Of a stretch of 41,314 nucleotides of DNA, positions 16,776 through 26,297 are shown piece by piece. This DNA is from Flavobacteriales bacterium (GTDB lineage Bacteria; Bacteroidota; Bacteroidia; Flavobacteriales_E; Vicingaceae): NCBI GenBank assembly GCA_029262875.1, contig JAJCYO010000002.1, forward strand, positions 1 through 41,314, in the 5' to 3' direction. Both the position numbers and the translations under genes were made by a program. The stretch's first letter is position 1. Each line of letters begins with the position of its first letter. A model generated the notes under the pieces. It ran no database searches. It was not told the DNA's origin and was given only the letters and a program-made list of their open reading frames with translations.

Positions 16776-19199
16776 TTGATTATAAAGTATTCATTAACTT
16801 TCGCTATTAAATATCATCAGTTGAGGTATTATATATCAATATTATTTTTAATTAGCTCCACACTGCTGTTTTCTCAGCAGAAAGTTGATGATGTCGACTA
16901 TAAGTACGATAAAGCATTTCTCGAGGGATTAATCCAAGAACAAATTGATACTTTCAGAAAAAGTAAAAACTTACCTGTTTTTAAAGAAGATGAGATCTTA
17001 ACTGCAGCAGCAGAAGATCAAACATTTTACATGGTAAAAACGGGTAGAGTTAGTCATGATCAGCCTTCAACAAAAAAAGAAACCCCATTTAAAAGAGTAC
17101 TATTCTATGATGGAATGCATGGAAAAGTAGGGGAAAACTGTTATAAATTAGTTGTTGGAACTGTTGCAAAACTACCAGGAGAGACTAAAAAAATAAAATT
17201 AAAATCGTACCAAAATGTAGCAACAGCTATTGCACAAGGATGGGTCCAGTCCGAGGATGGAGCTAAAATTTTAGGAGATGGAAAATATGTAAACTATGGC
17301 ATTTCCGTTGTCTTAAACGAAAAAGATAAATCACTCACAGCCACTCATGTTGTTGGGTCAGAACCTTTTGTTTTGCCAGAAGGGGTTAAGCCTATGAATG
17401 ATAATTTCGGTATTGCACCATACGATAAAAGTAAATGTGCTGATTTGGATAAGAAATATGCTTACCTCCCGCAATTAATGTCGGACAATATATTTTTCAA
17501 AAATGGAGAAATCTATTTTTATTTTCATGACTTGGAATTATTTAAAAATGTGTTGAGCGAATCAGGAGATGGTATAGCTATTGATATTATAGCTCGAGAC
17601 CAGTTTGAATGTGGTAGTGGAAATAAACTCTACCCTTCTAAAATTCATAAAGGAATTATGTTGGCGCCTATTTCCAAATCACAAATTTTTGGTAAAAATG
17701 AATTGAAAGAAAGCAATGAAATTGAAGTTTCTTTAGGCCTCATTCCTGAATATGTAGATACCAATAATGTTGAATTTAACCTATTAATGATAAAACAAAA
17801 TTGTTTGTGTCAAACTATCGTCTACAACAGTTTGGGAGGAGAAAATTTAAAATCTCTGGATTTAAATTTTATGTTAGATACATTATCTGTAAGTAGCAGA
17901 GCTGATTCAGTATTGAATCAATTAACGTTTACGGTTCCATTCGAAAGAAATAAATCTCAATACAATAGTGAAGACATTAAGCCATTTTTGGATTCATTGA
18001 GCTTAAACAGGTTTGATTTAAAAAGTATTGAAGTGATAGCATACTCATCATTGGAAGGAAGAGAAAGACAAAATAAAGTTATTCAAGAGCGAAGAGCTAA
18101 AAGTATTTTAACTGCGATTAAAAAATACAAACTACAAGACGTAAAAACGAAGATCACAACCAAGGAAAATTGGGAAGGATTTTATGAATCAATAAAAGGG
18201 TCACCATATGAAGAGGAATTGACGAAGCTATCAAAAGAAGATTTATTAAAGGTTATTAATTCAGATACCTTGAAAGTGAATTTGGAGCCTTACTTAGAAG
18301 AAACCCGTAAAGCAGAAATTATTCTTACCGTGGAGAAGGTGTTTATGGATGAGGCGCTGTTTAATGTATTGCCAGAATGGTTTGAGAAAGCCCTTGAAAA
18401 TAAGGATTATGTAAAAGCTAAAGTTTATCAGTCTGTTATGCTTAAAAATATTGAAAATGGCAACATAGGAAAAGATAAGATACTAAGCATTAAAATACCT
18501 CACTTAAAAGAAACAATTCCATTTATTAATAATCAGATTGCATTAAGATGGTATTATTCAGATGCGACAAACAGAGATAGTCTTTATCAATCTTTGATGA
18601 GAGATATACAAACGCAATTAGTTATAGACCCTACAAATGCATTTTTAATGTATAATAAAACAGTGTTAAGGTTATTACTTTGGTCAAATGATTATAGGAG
18701 GGAAGCTGACCCTAAGTTGGTATTAAGAGAAATAAGATTACTAAATAGTTCGAACATCGAAAAATGGATGATTAATCGATTGGTACTAAACTATAACGTG
18801 ATTTCGGCAGATTATTTTTATGACAATAAGAAGTTTCTTGACAGAGAAAAAGCATTAGTAAATGTAAAGAAAGCTTTATTTTCATCTAACTTAGACAGAA
18901 ATCAAAGTTTTAAAATTGCAAATTACTTTATGTTTCAATTAAGAATTGATTGGGCAATAGATATTATGAAACCATTTGCAGTTAAGAAAAATATTGATGA
19001 GGAATTTTTATTTACTTTTTTAACCGTAGCAATCTATAGCAAGGAAAAAATTCCGGAGGAAGAGTATGTTGTTTATATGAATCGAGCAAAAGAAATGAAT
19101 AAGGAACGGTTCTGCAAGTTGTTCGGATTTCCAAATATGAGTTTCCAGTTACTTCAAAATATACAAGTAAAAAAGCTATATTGCGAGACTTGCAATTAG
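16776..19199 (+). CDS. Exported CAP (SCP-like) and OmpA-like fusion protein
   Basis: This large exported protein (807 residues) lacks an ATG near its start. TTG at 16776 follows the antiporter stop directly; TTG at 16821 would give a tidy signal peptide, RYYISILFLISSTLLFSQ, and may be the true start. Residues 45-205 form a CAP/SCP-like domain: EILTAAAEDQTFYM, a histidine in GRVSHDQPS, GENCYKL and IAQGWVQSEDGAKIL. A middle region contains CLCQTIVYNS. Residues 383-520 resemble an OmpA-like peptidoglycan-binding domain (LTFTVPFERNKSQYNS, AYSSLEGRERQNKVIQERRA). A helical C-terminal region of about 280 residues follows. The combination suggests a periplasmic or envelope-anchored protein, but the role is unknown. 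It abuts genes on both sides. Confidence 0.78.
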   Translation: MIIKYSLTFAIKYHQLRYYISILFLISSTLLFSQQKVDDVDYKYDKAFLEGLIQEQIDTFRKSKNLPVFKEDEILTAAAEDQTFYMVKTGRVSHDQPSTKKETPFKRVLFYDGMHGKVGENCYKLVVGTVAKLPGETKKIKLKSYQNVATAIAQGWVQSEDGAKILGDGKYVNYGISVVLNEKDKSLTATHVVGSEPFVLPEGVKPMNDNFGIAPYDKSKCADLDKKYAYLPQLMSDNIFFKNGEIYFYFHDLELFKNVLSESGDGIAIDIIARDQFECGSGNKLYPSKIHKGIMLAPISKSQIFGKNELKESNEIEVSLGLIPEYVDTNNVEFNLLMIKQNCLCQTIVYNSLGGENLKSLDLNFMLDTLSVSSRADSVLNQLTFTVPFERNKSQYNSEDIKPFLDSLSLNRFDLKSIEVIAYSSLEGRERQNKVIQERRAKSILTAIKKYKLQDVKTKITTKENWEGFYESIKGSPYEEELTKLSKEDLLKVINSDTLKVNLEPYLEETRKAEIILTVEKVFMDEALFNVLPEWFEKALENKDYVKAKVYQSVMLKNIENGNIGKDKILSIKIPHLKETIPFINNQIALRWYYSDATNRDSLYQSLMRDIQTQLVIDPTNAFLMYNKTVLRLLLWSNDYRREADPKLVLREIRLLNSSNIEKWMINRLVLNYNVISADYFYDNKKFLDREKALVNVKKALFSSNLDRNQSFKIANYFMFQLRIDWAIDIMKPFAVKKNIDEEFLFTFLTVAIYSKEKIPEEEYVVYMNRAKEMNKERFCKLFGFPNMSFQLLQNIQVKKLYCETCN

Positions 19200-20507
19200 A
19201 TGAGTTTTCAAAAAAACAATAAAAAAGTAATCAGTGCATGGACGATGTACGATTGGGCAAATTCGGTTTACCCACTTGTTATAACTTCGGCAATTTTCCC
19301 TGTTTTTTATGATTCTCAGCAATTTGTAGAAAAAATAGTTAAGGGTAATACGGTTAAAACCATTGACTTTTTTGGAGTAGAGTTTGTGAATACTGAGCTC
19401 TATTCTTATGTAATTTCTTTATCTTATTTAATTGTCGCCTTTCTATCACCTTTGTTATCGGGTATTGCTGATTATTCCGGAAGTAAAAAAAGCTATATGA
19501 GGTTCTTTTGTTATTTAGGAGCCATTGCGTGTATTAGCTTCTATTTTTTTGATACTGCATATATTGAACTGAGTATGTTAATTGTGTTATTAGGGAGTAT
19601 TGGGTTTTCAGGTAGTTTGGTGTTTTACAATGCTTATTTACCAGAAATAGCTACACCAGACTTGCATGATAAAGTCAGTGCTAAAGGTTTTGCGAGGGGG
19701 TATATAGGCAGTTCAACTTTACTTATTATATGCCTTGTCTCAATTATGGTATTGAAAGTACCTGCAGAATGGTCGTTTGTGGTGACAGGTATATGGTGGA
19801 TTGGGTTTAGTCAAATTACTTTTAGAGGTTTGCCAAGCAACATTTACAATCATAAACCAGAAGGAAATAAACTTACGAAAGGTTTTAATGAACTGAAAAA
19901 GGTTTGGAAACAAATGTCAACCAATAAAAGCTTAAAGCGTTATTTGGCTTCTTTTTTTGTTTACAGTATGGGAGTTCAAACCATTATGTTGATGGCTGTC
20001 TTTTTTGGGACAGATGAAATAAGTTGGCCCAATGAAGGTGAAAAAAAAGCTGGATTAATCATCAGTATATTGGTAATTCAATTTATTGCTGTTGTGGGAG
20101 CTTATCTAACAGCCTATTTATCTAAAAAGATAGGGAATATTAAAACATTAGGCTTTGTTGTTTTTATATGGGTGCTAATCTGTGTTGTTGCTTATGCTTT
20201 TGTTTATACACCAATTCATTTTTACATCACTGCAGGGGCTATAGGGTTTGTTATGGGAGGAATCCAATCCTTATCACGCTCTACGTACTCTAAATTATTA
20301 CCGGAGACAGAAGACCATGCATCGTATTTTAGTTTTTATGATGTGTTAGAGAAAATGGGAATAGTGATTGGAACATTTGGATTTGGCTTTATTAATGGGA
20401 TGTACAGCATTCGTGTTGCTGTGTTAATGCTTATTGTATTTTTCATCGTAGGATTTTTATTATTATTAAGAATTCCTAAGACTGAAGCATTAAAAGCAAA
20501 AGAATAA
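19200..20507 (+). CDS. MFS transporter of the UMF1/Atg22-like family
   Basis: This 435-residue inner-membrane protein has about twelve hydrophobic segments. The start SAWTMYDWANSVYPLVITSAIFP is the signature of the UMF1 (Atg22-like) branch of the major facilitator superfamily. The motif LSGIADYSGSKKSYMRFF corresponds to the MFS loop between helices 2 and 3. GGIQSLSRSTYSKLLPE is another family motif. The yeast Atg22 relative exports amino acids from the vacuole; bacterial substrates are generally unknown. Its ATG directly follows the stop of the CAP/OmpA-like gene, making it the fourth abutting gene of the tatA operon. No terminator is obvious after it. Confidence 0.9.
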   Translation: MSFQKNNKKVISAWTMYDWANSVYPLVITSAIFPVFYDSQQFVEKIVKGNTVKTIDFFGVEFVNTELYSYVISLSYLIVAFLSPLLSGIADYSGSKKSYMRFFCYLGAIACISFYFFDTAYIELSMLIVLLGSIGFSGSLVFYNAYLPEIATPDLHDKVSAKGFARGYIGSSTLLIICLVSIMVLKVPAEWSFVVTGIWWIGFSQITFRGLPSNIYNHKPEGNKLTKGFNELKKVWKQMSTNKSLKRYLASFFVYSMGVQTIMLMAVFFGTDEISWPNEGEKKAGLIISILVIQFIAVVGAYLTAYLSKKIGNIKTLGFVVFIWVLICVVAYAFVYTPIHFYITAGAIGFVMGGIQSLSRSTYSKLLPETEDHASYFSFYDVLEKMGIVIGTFGFGFINGMYSIRVAVLMLIVFFIVGFLLLLRIPKTEALKAKE

Positions 20508-20518
20508 TTAAGCCAGAA

Positions 20519-20553
20519 TTGTGTCGCTTATCTTTCTATAATTGATAATTTTG
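20519..20553 (+). promoter_or_regulatory. Putative promoter for lhgO
   Basis: TAATTTTG at 20546-20553 matches TAnnTTTG, 19 bases before the probable TTG start. A TTG at 20519-20521 is 24 bases upstream, somewhat too far, so only the -7 box is firm. Confidence 0.45.
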
Positions 20554-20572
20554 TAGTCTAAATAATCGAGTT

Positions 20573-21796
20573 TTGCAAAACAAGAAGATTTACGATATTA
20601 CTATAGTTGGAGGAGGAATCGTAGGAGCCGCTACTGCTTATAAAATTCAACTCAAATACCCTCAACTTAAAATCCTTTTAATAGAAAAAGAAAATCATTT
20701 AGCTGACCATCAAACAGGTAATAACTCTGGAGTGATTCATTCTGGACTGTATTATAAACCTGGATCTTACAAGGCTAAAAATTGTGTAGATGGAAGAAAA
20801 CAGTTGGTGAAATTTGCTCAGGAGCATAATATCAAACACGATGTATGTGGAAAGGTAGTAGCAGCTGTAGAAGAAAGTGAACTTCCATTTATGGATAAGA
20901 TTTTTGAAAATGGATTGGCAAACGATACAGAAGGAATTGAAAAGATCACAGCAGATCAGGTAAAAGAAATAGAGCCGTTTGTAAAAAGCATCGGAGGGAT
21001 ATGGGTTCCTTGTACGGGTATAATCGATTATAGAGGAACCACAGAAAAGTTGGCTGAACTTGTTGCCCAAAAACAGTCAGAAAGCAACATCGTTTTAGGA
21101 GAAGAAGTTATTGAGTATGAGCATGGAGCCGAAACAACTGAGGTTATTACTTCGAAAAATAAGTACATAACCAAGTACATGATTTTTTGTGGAGGCTTAC
21201 AGGCAGATCGATTAGCAAGAAAAGATAACGTGGCGTTAAAAGAAAAAGTAGTTGGTTTTAGAGGTGACTATTATGATTTAACAGAACAGGCTAAACATAA
21301 GGTGAAGAATTTAATATACCCTGTTCCTAACCCTGATTTTCCGTTTTTGGGAGTTCATTTTACACGCATGGTTGATGGAGGAATTGAATGTGGACCAAAT
21401 GCAGTTTTCACTTTTAAAAGAGAGGGTTACCGTAAAACTGATTTTAATGTTAGAGACACATTTGATGCATTAACATATAAGGGAACCTGGAAATTATTCT
21501 TTAATAATTTGGGTTTCGCAACTAATGAATACCGAAGAGCTTTTTCTAAAAAGTTATTTTTAAAAACATTGCAACGAATGATTCCAGAGTTGACTATGGA
21601 TGATATTAAACCAGGTGGCGCAGGAGTACGGGCAATGCTTTTAAATGAAAATGGAGATACGCGTGATGACTTCAGAATAGAGTACAAAGATAAAAGTATA
21701 CATGTACTAAATGCTCCTTCACCTGCAGCAACAGCTTGCTTAGCAATTGGTGATGCCATTTGCGAAATGGCAGATAAACAATTTAACCTGAATTAA
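20573..21796 (+). CDS. lhgO: L-2-hydroxyglutarate oxidase
   Basis: This 407-residue FAD enzyme oxidises L-2-hydroxyglutarate to 2-oxoglutarate, passing electrons to the membrane quinone pool. The N-terminal dinucleotide-binding motif is ITIVGGGIVGAATAY, directly followed by the acidic ribose-binding residue in LLIEKE. The family motif HQTGNNSGVIHSGLYYKPGS is complete. The C-terminus has KPGGAGVRAM and APSPAATACLAIG, as in LhgO. No in-frame ATG is available near the start; TTG at 20573 puts the flavin motif at the usual distance from the N-terminus. It has its own -7 box and faces a convergent gene only four bases downstream. Confidence 0.93.
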   Translation: MQNKKIYDITIVGGGIVGAATAYKIQLKYPQLKILLIEKENHLADHQTGNNSGVIHSGLYYKPGSYKAKNCVDGRKQLVKFAQEHNIKHDVCGKVVAAVEESELPFMDKIFENGLANDTEGIEKITADQVKEIEPFVKSIGGIWVPCTGIIDYRGTTEKLAELVAQKQSESNIVLGEEVIEYEHGAETTEVITSKNKYITKYMIFCGGLQADRLARKDNVALKEKVVGFRGDYYDLTEQAKHKVKNLIYPVPNPDFPFLGVHFTRMVDGGIECGPNAVFTFKREGYRKTDFNVRDTFDALTYKGTWKLFFNNLGFATNEYRRAFSKKLFLKTLQRMIPELTMDDIKPGGAGVRAMLLNENGDTRDDFRIEYKDKSIHVLNAPSPAATACLAIGDAICEMADKQFNLN

Positions 21797-21800
21797 AATA

Positions 21801-22340
21801 CTAAGAGATTTGGTATTGTTGTTTGAAGGAGTCCCAATTCCAAACAAAATTATCCATCGCCTCATCCAATCTTTTTAAAAACATGGGATTAGGACTATTC
21901 ATGTTTTTAAAATATTCATCTTGGTAATCGTTTAACTCGTATTTCCCAAAAATACCTTTAGACATCGCATAAAGCATATTTTTTGAAGGGTGGTTAACCT
22001 TTCTAAGGTAGCATTGATAGTCTTTAATTACACTTTCTAATCTTTCTTGATCAACGTCAAAAACTCGGCTTAATTTAGAAAAGATAAGGTTAATAACCCT
22101 ATCATCTTTTGAGTCGTGTAAAAAATCAGGAATGTAAGAAAGGTTAGCAGCAAATACTATAAGCGTAAAATAATCAGCGTCAGTTTCATTAAGATCGGGA
22201 GAAGTGATAAATTCAGGAGCGTCATTTATTATTCCAACTATTTCGGGGAAACCATTGTCAATCGTCTCTAAAATGGAATTAACAAAAATGTTAGCAACTA
22301 CATCTTCCTTAATTTTCTTTTTACCAAATATCTTAAACAT
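21801..22340 (-). CDS. Hypothetical protein, function not recognised
   Basis: This 179-residue soluble protein was not recognised. It starts MFKIFGKKKIKE, a basic amphipathic stretch, and has no signal peptide or membrane segment. The rest is predicted mostly helical and acidic, with Asp/Asn-rich loops and Trp/Tyr near the end (NFVWNWDSFKQQYQ). Codon use matches its neighbours, and the ATG lies in a normal position after an AT-rich leader with a possible TATTTTTG box at 22363-22370 (minus strand). It is convergent with lhgO and lies in the same direction as the aminotransferase upstream, 120 bases away. Confidence 0.75.
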   Translation of the reverse strand: MFKIFGKKKIKEDVVANIFVNSILETIDNGFPEIVGIINDAPEFITSPDLNETDADYFTLIVFAANLSYIPDFLHDSKDDRVINLIFSKLSRVFDVDQERLESVIKDYQCYLRKVNHPSKNMLYAMSKGIFGKYELNDYQDEYFKNMNSPNPMFLKRLDEAMDNFVWNWDSFKQQYQIS

Positions 22341-22459
22341 AGATAATACCTATTGGTTTGTACAAAAATATAGGATAGACATTGCCATTTTAAGCAACAG
22401 TTAACACCTTATCAACAAAGTTATTAACGATAAAATAAGGTTTTGTTTTAAAATTAACC

Positions 22460-23683
22460 CTATTGAATCAGTTGTTTTGCTTCAGAATTAACCGTTTCAG
22501 GATAAACTTTTAGTGCTTGATCTAAGCATTCAATAGCATTTTTTAATGCTTCTTTATTCAATACATAAGCAATTCTTACTTCTCGTTCACCCAAGCCTTT
22601 AGTCGCATAGAAGCCGGCTGCTGGAGCTATCATGACTGTTTGGTTGTTGTATTCAAAATCTTCCAACAACCATTGACAAAACCGCTCTGCATTTTGTACA
22701 GGTAATTCTACTACAGCATAAAAGGCACCACCAGGGACGGGACATTTAACCCCTTCGATTTTATTTAACCCTTCAATTAAGATATCTCTTCTGCCAACAT
22801 ATTCATTGATTACTTCGTCAAAATAACTTTGTGGAGTTTGCAATGCAGCTTCACCAGCAATTTGACCCAATGTTGGAGGACTCAATCTAGCTTGTGCATA
22901 TTTTAAAGCCGTAGCAATAAGCTTTGTGTTTTTTGAAATGAAAGCACCAATTCTTGCACCACACATACTGTATCTTTTAGAAACCGAGTCAACAACAATA
23001 ACATTATCGTCTATTCCTTCTAAATTAAAAACAGAATAATGTGTTTTTCCATCATAACAAAACTCCCTGTAAACTTCATCAGCTATTAAATAGAGGTCAT
23101 GCTTTTTAACAATATCACGTAAAGTTTCCAATTCTTCTTTTGAATATAGATAACCAGTTGGGTTTCCAGGATTACAGATTAATATTGCTTTTGTTCTATC
23201 AGTAATTAATTTTTCAAACTCTTCAATTCGAGGTAAAGCAAAGCCATCATTAATGTTTGCTGTCACTGGAACTACATTTACTCCAGCCGTTGTTGCGAAA
23301 CCATTATAGTTAGCGTAAAAAGGCTCTGGGATTATTACTTCATCACCAGCATTTAAACAGGAATTAAATGCAAAAAGTAATGCTTCGGAGCCTCCAGTAG
23401 TGATCAATATATCTTCGAAAGAAACATTGAGACCAAATTTATTGTAGTAATCAGCCAACCCTCTTCTGTAAGATTCAATACCCGCAGAATGACTATATTC
23501 TATTACATTTAAATCAATGTTCTTTACTGCATTAAGCGCAACAGTTGGCGTTTCAATGTCAGGTTGACCAATGTTTAAATGATAAACAGTTCTGCCTTTC
23601 TTTTTTGCAGCTTCAGCATATGGTACCAATTTTCTAATTGGCGATTCAGGCATTTCTAATCCTCTGTTTGATAAGTTAGGCAT
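22460..23683 (-). CDS. PLP-dependent aminotransferase, class I/II
   Basis: With the start at ATG 23683 this is a 407-residue fold-type I aminotransferase. LNIGQPDIETP near the N-terminus, TTGGSEALLFAFN, CNPGNPTGYLYS, LIADEVYREF and the PLP lysine in VSKRYSMCGARIG follow in the usual order. The likely reaction is transfer between an amino acid such as aspartate and 2-oxoglutarate, but substrate cannot be read from sequence. The frame is open for 21 more codons upstream, but a good -7 box lies within that stretch, and MPNLSNRGLEMP is the conserved start. It is divergent from the DUF5060 gene, with about 80 bp between starts. Confidence 0.92.
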   Translation of the reverse strand: MPNLSNRGLEMPESPIRKLVPYAEAAKKKGRTVYHLNIGQPDIETPTVALNAVKNIDLNVIEYSHSAGIESYRRGLADYYNKFGLNVSFEDILITTGGSEALLFAFNSCLNAGDEVIIPEPFYANYNGFATTAGVNVVPVTANINDGFALPRIEEFEKLITDRTKAILICNPGNPTGYLYSKEELETLRDIVKKHDLYLIADEVYREFCYDGKTHYSVFNLEGIDDNVIVVDSVSKRYSMCGARIGAFISKNTKLIATALKYAQARLSPPTLGQIAGEAALQTPQSYFDEVINEYVGRRDILIEGLNKIEGVKCPVPGGAFYAVVELPVQNAERFCQWLLEDFEYNNQTVMIAPAAGFYATKGLGEREVRIAYVLNKEALKNAIECLDQALKVYPETVNSEAKQLIQ

Positions 23684-23703
23684 AGATAAAGTTTTATTTT
23701 CAG

Positions 23704-23711
23704 CAAAGTTA
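23704..23711 (-). promoter_or_regulatory. Putative -7 box for the aminotransferase
   Basis: Read on the minus strand this is TAACTTTG, 20 bases before the ATG at 23683. Its position inside the longer open frame supports the shorter start. No clear -33 TTG is seen. Confidence 0.4.
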
Positions 23712-23763
23712 ATAAAGAAGTTGTTTAAACTTGTAAAAAAAGACAAACAAGAAGCGTAAAATT

Positions 23764-25824
23764 ATGATGAAACATATCTGTATACTTTTAGTGTTAATTA
23801 GCGCAATTGTCAATGGCTATGCTCAGCATGATGCACCACTTCAGTTTGGAAATAAGGATTATTATGTGAAATGGATGTCTCCTAATAACATGAAAAAAGA
23901 AGTGGGAAAGCATGAGAAAATGGAGTTGGGAGTTATACTATTGAATAACGTGAACAATGAAATAGCTAAATTTATTAAAACAAGTAAAGATGGGTTAAAC
24001 CCATTTGATCCAGAGGATATTAGTATTGAAGCTACATTTGTTTCGCCCACCAATAATGAAAAGAAAATATTTGGGTTTTATTATCAACCTCATAAAAGAA
24101 ATGGAGAAACATGGCGTATAGATCCTGTAAAATATAATTGGAGAATAAGGTTTGCTCCTGATGAAATTGGGGTATGGAAAATGTCTATTAAAATTATCGT
24201 AAAAGATAAAATACATCAAAGCATTGGCGTTAAATTCCATTGTGTGGCTTCTGAGCAAAAAGGAATTGTTACCTTAAAAAAATCCAATCGTTATATTTAT
24301 TTGAGCGAATCTGACCAACCATTTTTCACAATAGGCCATAACATTGCTCATTCAGCATATTATAAACTAACGCCTAAAAAAGCAGAACAACATAAGTTAT
24401 GGTTAACCGAATTGGCTGAGAATGGAGGAAATTTTTTCAGATTGGAAATGGGAGCACAAAATGCATTACCCGATTGGAATGATTATAAAAACTATGCCAC
24501 CAAGATGCCTCAGATGGGGGAGTTTGATGGATTGATAGAACATGCTCAAGGTTTGGGGTTATATTTTATATTGTTTAGACATCATACAGAAGTTTGCACA
24601 GGGGAAGATTGGGAGGTAGCAAAATGGAGTAATAATCCTTACAAATTAGGTTTTGGTTTAAAAAATAGAACAGGATACTTTACTAATGAACAGGTGATAA
24701 AGTGGCAAAAAAATGCATTGAGGTACATCTTTTCTAGATGGGGCTACAGTACGAGTTTTGCTTTTTATGAATACCAGGAATTAGACAATTGGGTAAAAGG
24801 ATTAAAGCGAGAAACGGGTTACAATACTCAGGAGGCCATTGCTTTATTTTCTAAATGGTATGTGGGACAACAAAAATACATTAAAGAAGAATTGAGTTAC
24901 GATAAGTTATTCATAAACACCTATGCTACAACACCAGGTTTTGAATATAAACCTAAAAACAAAGGAATGTTTGCTCATTCTGATTTAATTGGATTCCATA
25001 AATATGGGCAGAACAAAGACATTAATTACAATGATAAATACGATAAGGCAGTTGCCTTATGGGAGAATTGGAAAAAACCCTTGTTTATTGAAGAAATGGG
25101 AGTGGATGCTTATGGAAAGAATAACTATTTGCCTATTTATAAATGTTCTAATGCAGCGTTCCATAATTCCATATGGTCAACATCTTTCATGGGAGGAGCA
25201 GGTACAGGTATGATTTGGTGGTGGGATAGAGGTGTTCATGATTTTGAACATTATAAAGATTATAAGCCATTGGCTGCTTTTTTTAAAGATGAAAGATTGG
25301 ATTCAAAAGAATACATTCCTCAGAAATGGCATAGTAAACTTTCTATAAAGAGGGCTTTAATAGAAAATTATGCTTTGGTAAGCGAAGATGGTTACGTGGC
25401 AATAGGTTGGGTGCATAACGCGACTCATTATTGGCGAAACATTAAATCTCCATGTTTAGAAGAGTTAACAAGTGCAGGGCAATTTAAAACACCTCATAAA
25501 CTAAAAGATGGTTATTCGATAGGGGGAAAAGGAGCAGAGAGAACAGATTTTACTAAAAAATCGGATGCATATACTAAAAAAGGAATTCAAGATGTGTCAG
25601 GTCAAACATTTGAAATAAAAGGATTAAAAAGTAGTAGCTTGTTTGGAAAATCAAATTGGTATGAAATGATTTATTATTCAACTGTTTCAGGAGAAAAAAT
25701 CTCGACAGAATTTTATAAAGCAACGATTTGGGGGAAATTAAAACCAAAATACCCTAATGTTGATGAGTCAGATTTTTCTTATAAGATAAAGTATGTAGGC
25801 GAATTAAGTAAAGAACAAAAGTAG
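23764..25824 (+). CDS. Secreted DUF5060 glycoside-hydrolase-like protein
   Basis: This 686-residue protein starts with a signal peptide (MMKHICILLVLISAIVNGYA). Residues 30-165 fit a DUF5060 Ig-like domain that precedes certain TIM-barrel hydrolases (IEATFVSPTN, WRIRFAPDEIGVWKM). The barrel spans about 185-500: FFTIGHNIAHS, GGNFFRLEMG, then FAFYEYQELDN with the presumed acid/base E339, and PLFIEEMGVDAYG with the presumed nucleophile E444. These spacings suit clan GH-A enzymes, but the residue before the first Glu is Gln, not the usual Asn. The C-terminus is beta-rich with Trp. A polysaccharide is the likely substrate, identity unknown. There is no type IX sorting domain, so it is probably periplasmic. 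Confidence 0.82.
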   Translation: MMKHICILLVLISAIVNGYAQHDAPLQFGNKDYYVKWMSPNNMKKEVGKHEKMELGVILLNNVNNEIAKFIKTSKDGLNPFDPEDISIEATFVSPTNNEKKIFGFYYQPHKRNGETWRIDPVKYNWRIRFAPDEIGVWKMSIKIIVKDKIHQSIGVKFHCVASEQKGIVTLKKSNRYIYLSESDQPFFTIGHNIAHSAYYKLTPKKAEQHKLWLTELAENGGNFFRLEMGAQNALPDWNDYKNYATKMPQMGEFDGLIEHAQGLGLYFILFRHHTEVCTGEDWEVAKWSNNPYKLGFGLKNRTGYFTNEQVIKWQKNALRYIFSRWGYSTSFAFYEYQELDNWVKGLKRETGYNTQEAIALFSKWYVGQQKYIKEELSYDKLFINTYATTPGFEYKPKNKGMFAHSDLIGFHKYGQNKDINYNDKYDKAVALWENWKKPLFIEEMGVDAYGKNNYLPIYKCSNAAFHNSIWSTSFMGGAGTGMIWWWDRGVHDFEHYKDYKPLAAFFKDERLDSKEYIPQKWHSKLSIKRALIENYALVSEDGYVAIGWVHNATHYWRNIKSPCLEELTSAGQFKTPHKLKDGYSIGGKGAERTDFTKKSDAYTKKGIQDVSGQTFEIKGLKSSSLFGKSNWYEMIYYSTVSGEKISTEFYKATIWGKLKPKYPNVDESDFSYKIKYVGELSKEQK

Positions 25825-25827
25825 AGG

Positions 25828-26274
25828 TTACTTCTTTTTCTTGTTCTTTTTATAGGCCTCCTTAGTGGCTTTAGAAGCTTTAACAACTCCTTTAAAAACT
25901 AATTTTTTATCAATAGATCTTGAATCCATTGCGTCAGAAACAAATTGGATAGTTACACCTCTTTCTTGGTAGCCAATCTTATTGTTGGTGTCAAACTTTA
26001 TTTTGATCGTATTGGTACTATTCGCTTTAATTTTTCCCTCTGGTAAAATAACTGTAGTACAAGAACAATCTACTTTTGGAGGAACGATACTAAGGTCAAG
26101 ATTTCCAGTATAGGTAAAAGTATAAGATAACGTAATCCTATGTCCTTCATCTACTTTCATAAACTTCTGGACAGTTTTCTCAAATTTAATGTCATCAGAA
26201 GTTTGAGCAAAAGAAAAGCTTGCTACTAAAATTAGTAGCAAGCTTAAATTGATTTTGAAAAGATAACTTTTCAT
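25828..26274 (-). CDS. DUF1573 domain protein, exported (divergent copy)
   Basis: This 148-residue protein has a signal peptide (MKSYLFKINLSLLLILVASFSFAQ) and one DUF1573 Ig-like domain: IVPPKVDCSCTTVILPEGKIKANSTNTIKIKFDT. The CSC pair corresponds to the CGC of its two neighbours. Its core differs from theirs, and it ends in a basic KKNKKKK tail. It lies 23 bp after the next DUF1573 gene on the same strand, so they are likely co-transcribed. Domain proteins of this kind are abundant in Bacteroidota and their role is not established; envelope binding is a guess. Confidence 0.88.
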   Translation of the reverse strand: MKSYLFKINLSLLLILVASFSFAQTSDDIKFEKTVQKFMKVDEGHRITLSYTFTYTGNLDLSIVPPKVDCSCTTVILPEGKIKANSTNTIKIKFDTNNKIGYQERGVTIQFVSDAMDSRSIDKKLVFKGVVKASKATKEAYKKNKKKK

Positions 26275-26297
26275 TGTATCAATAACCTATTTCTTTA

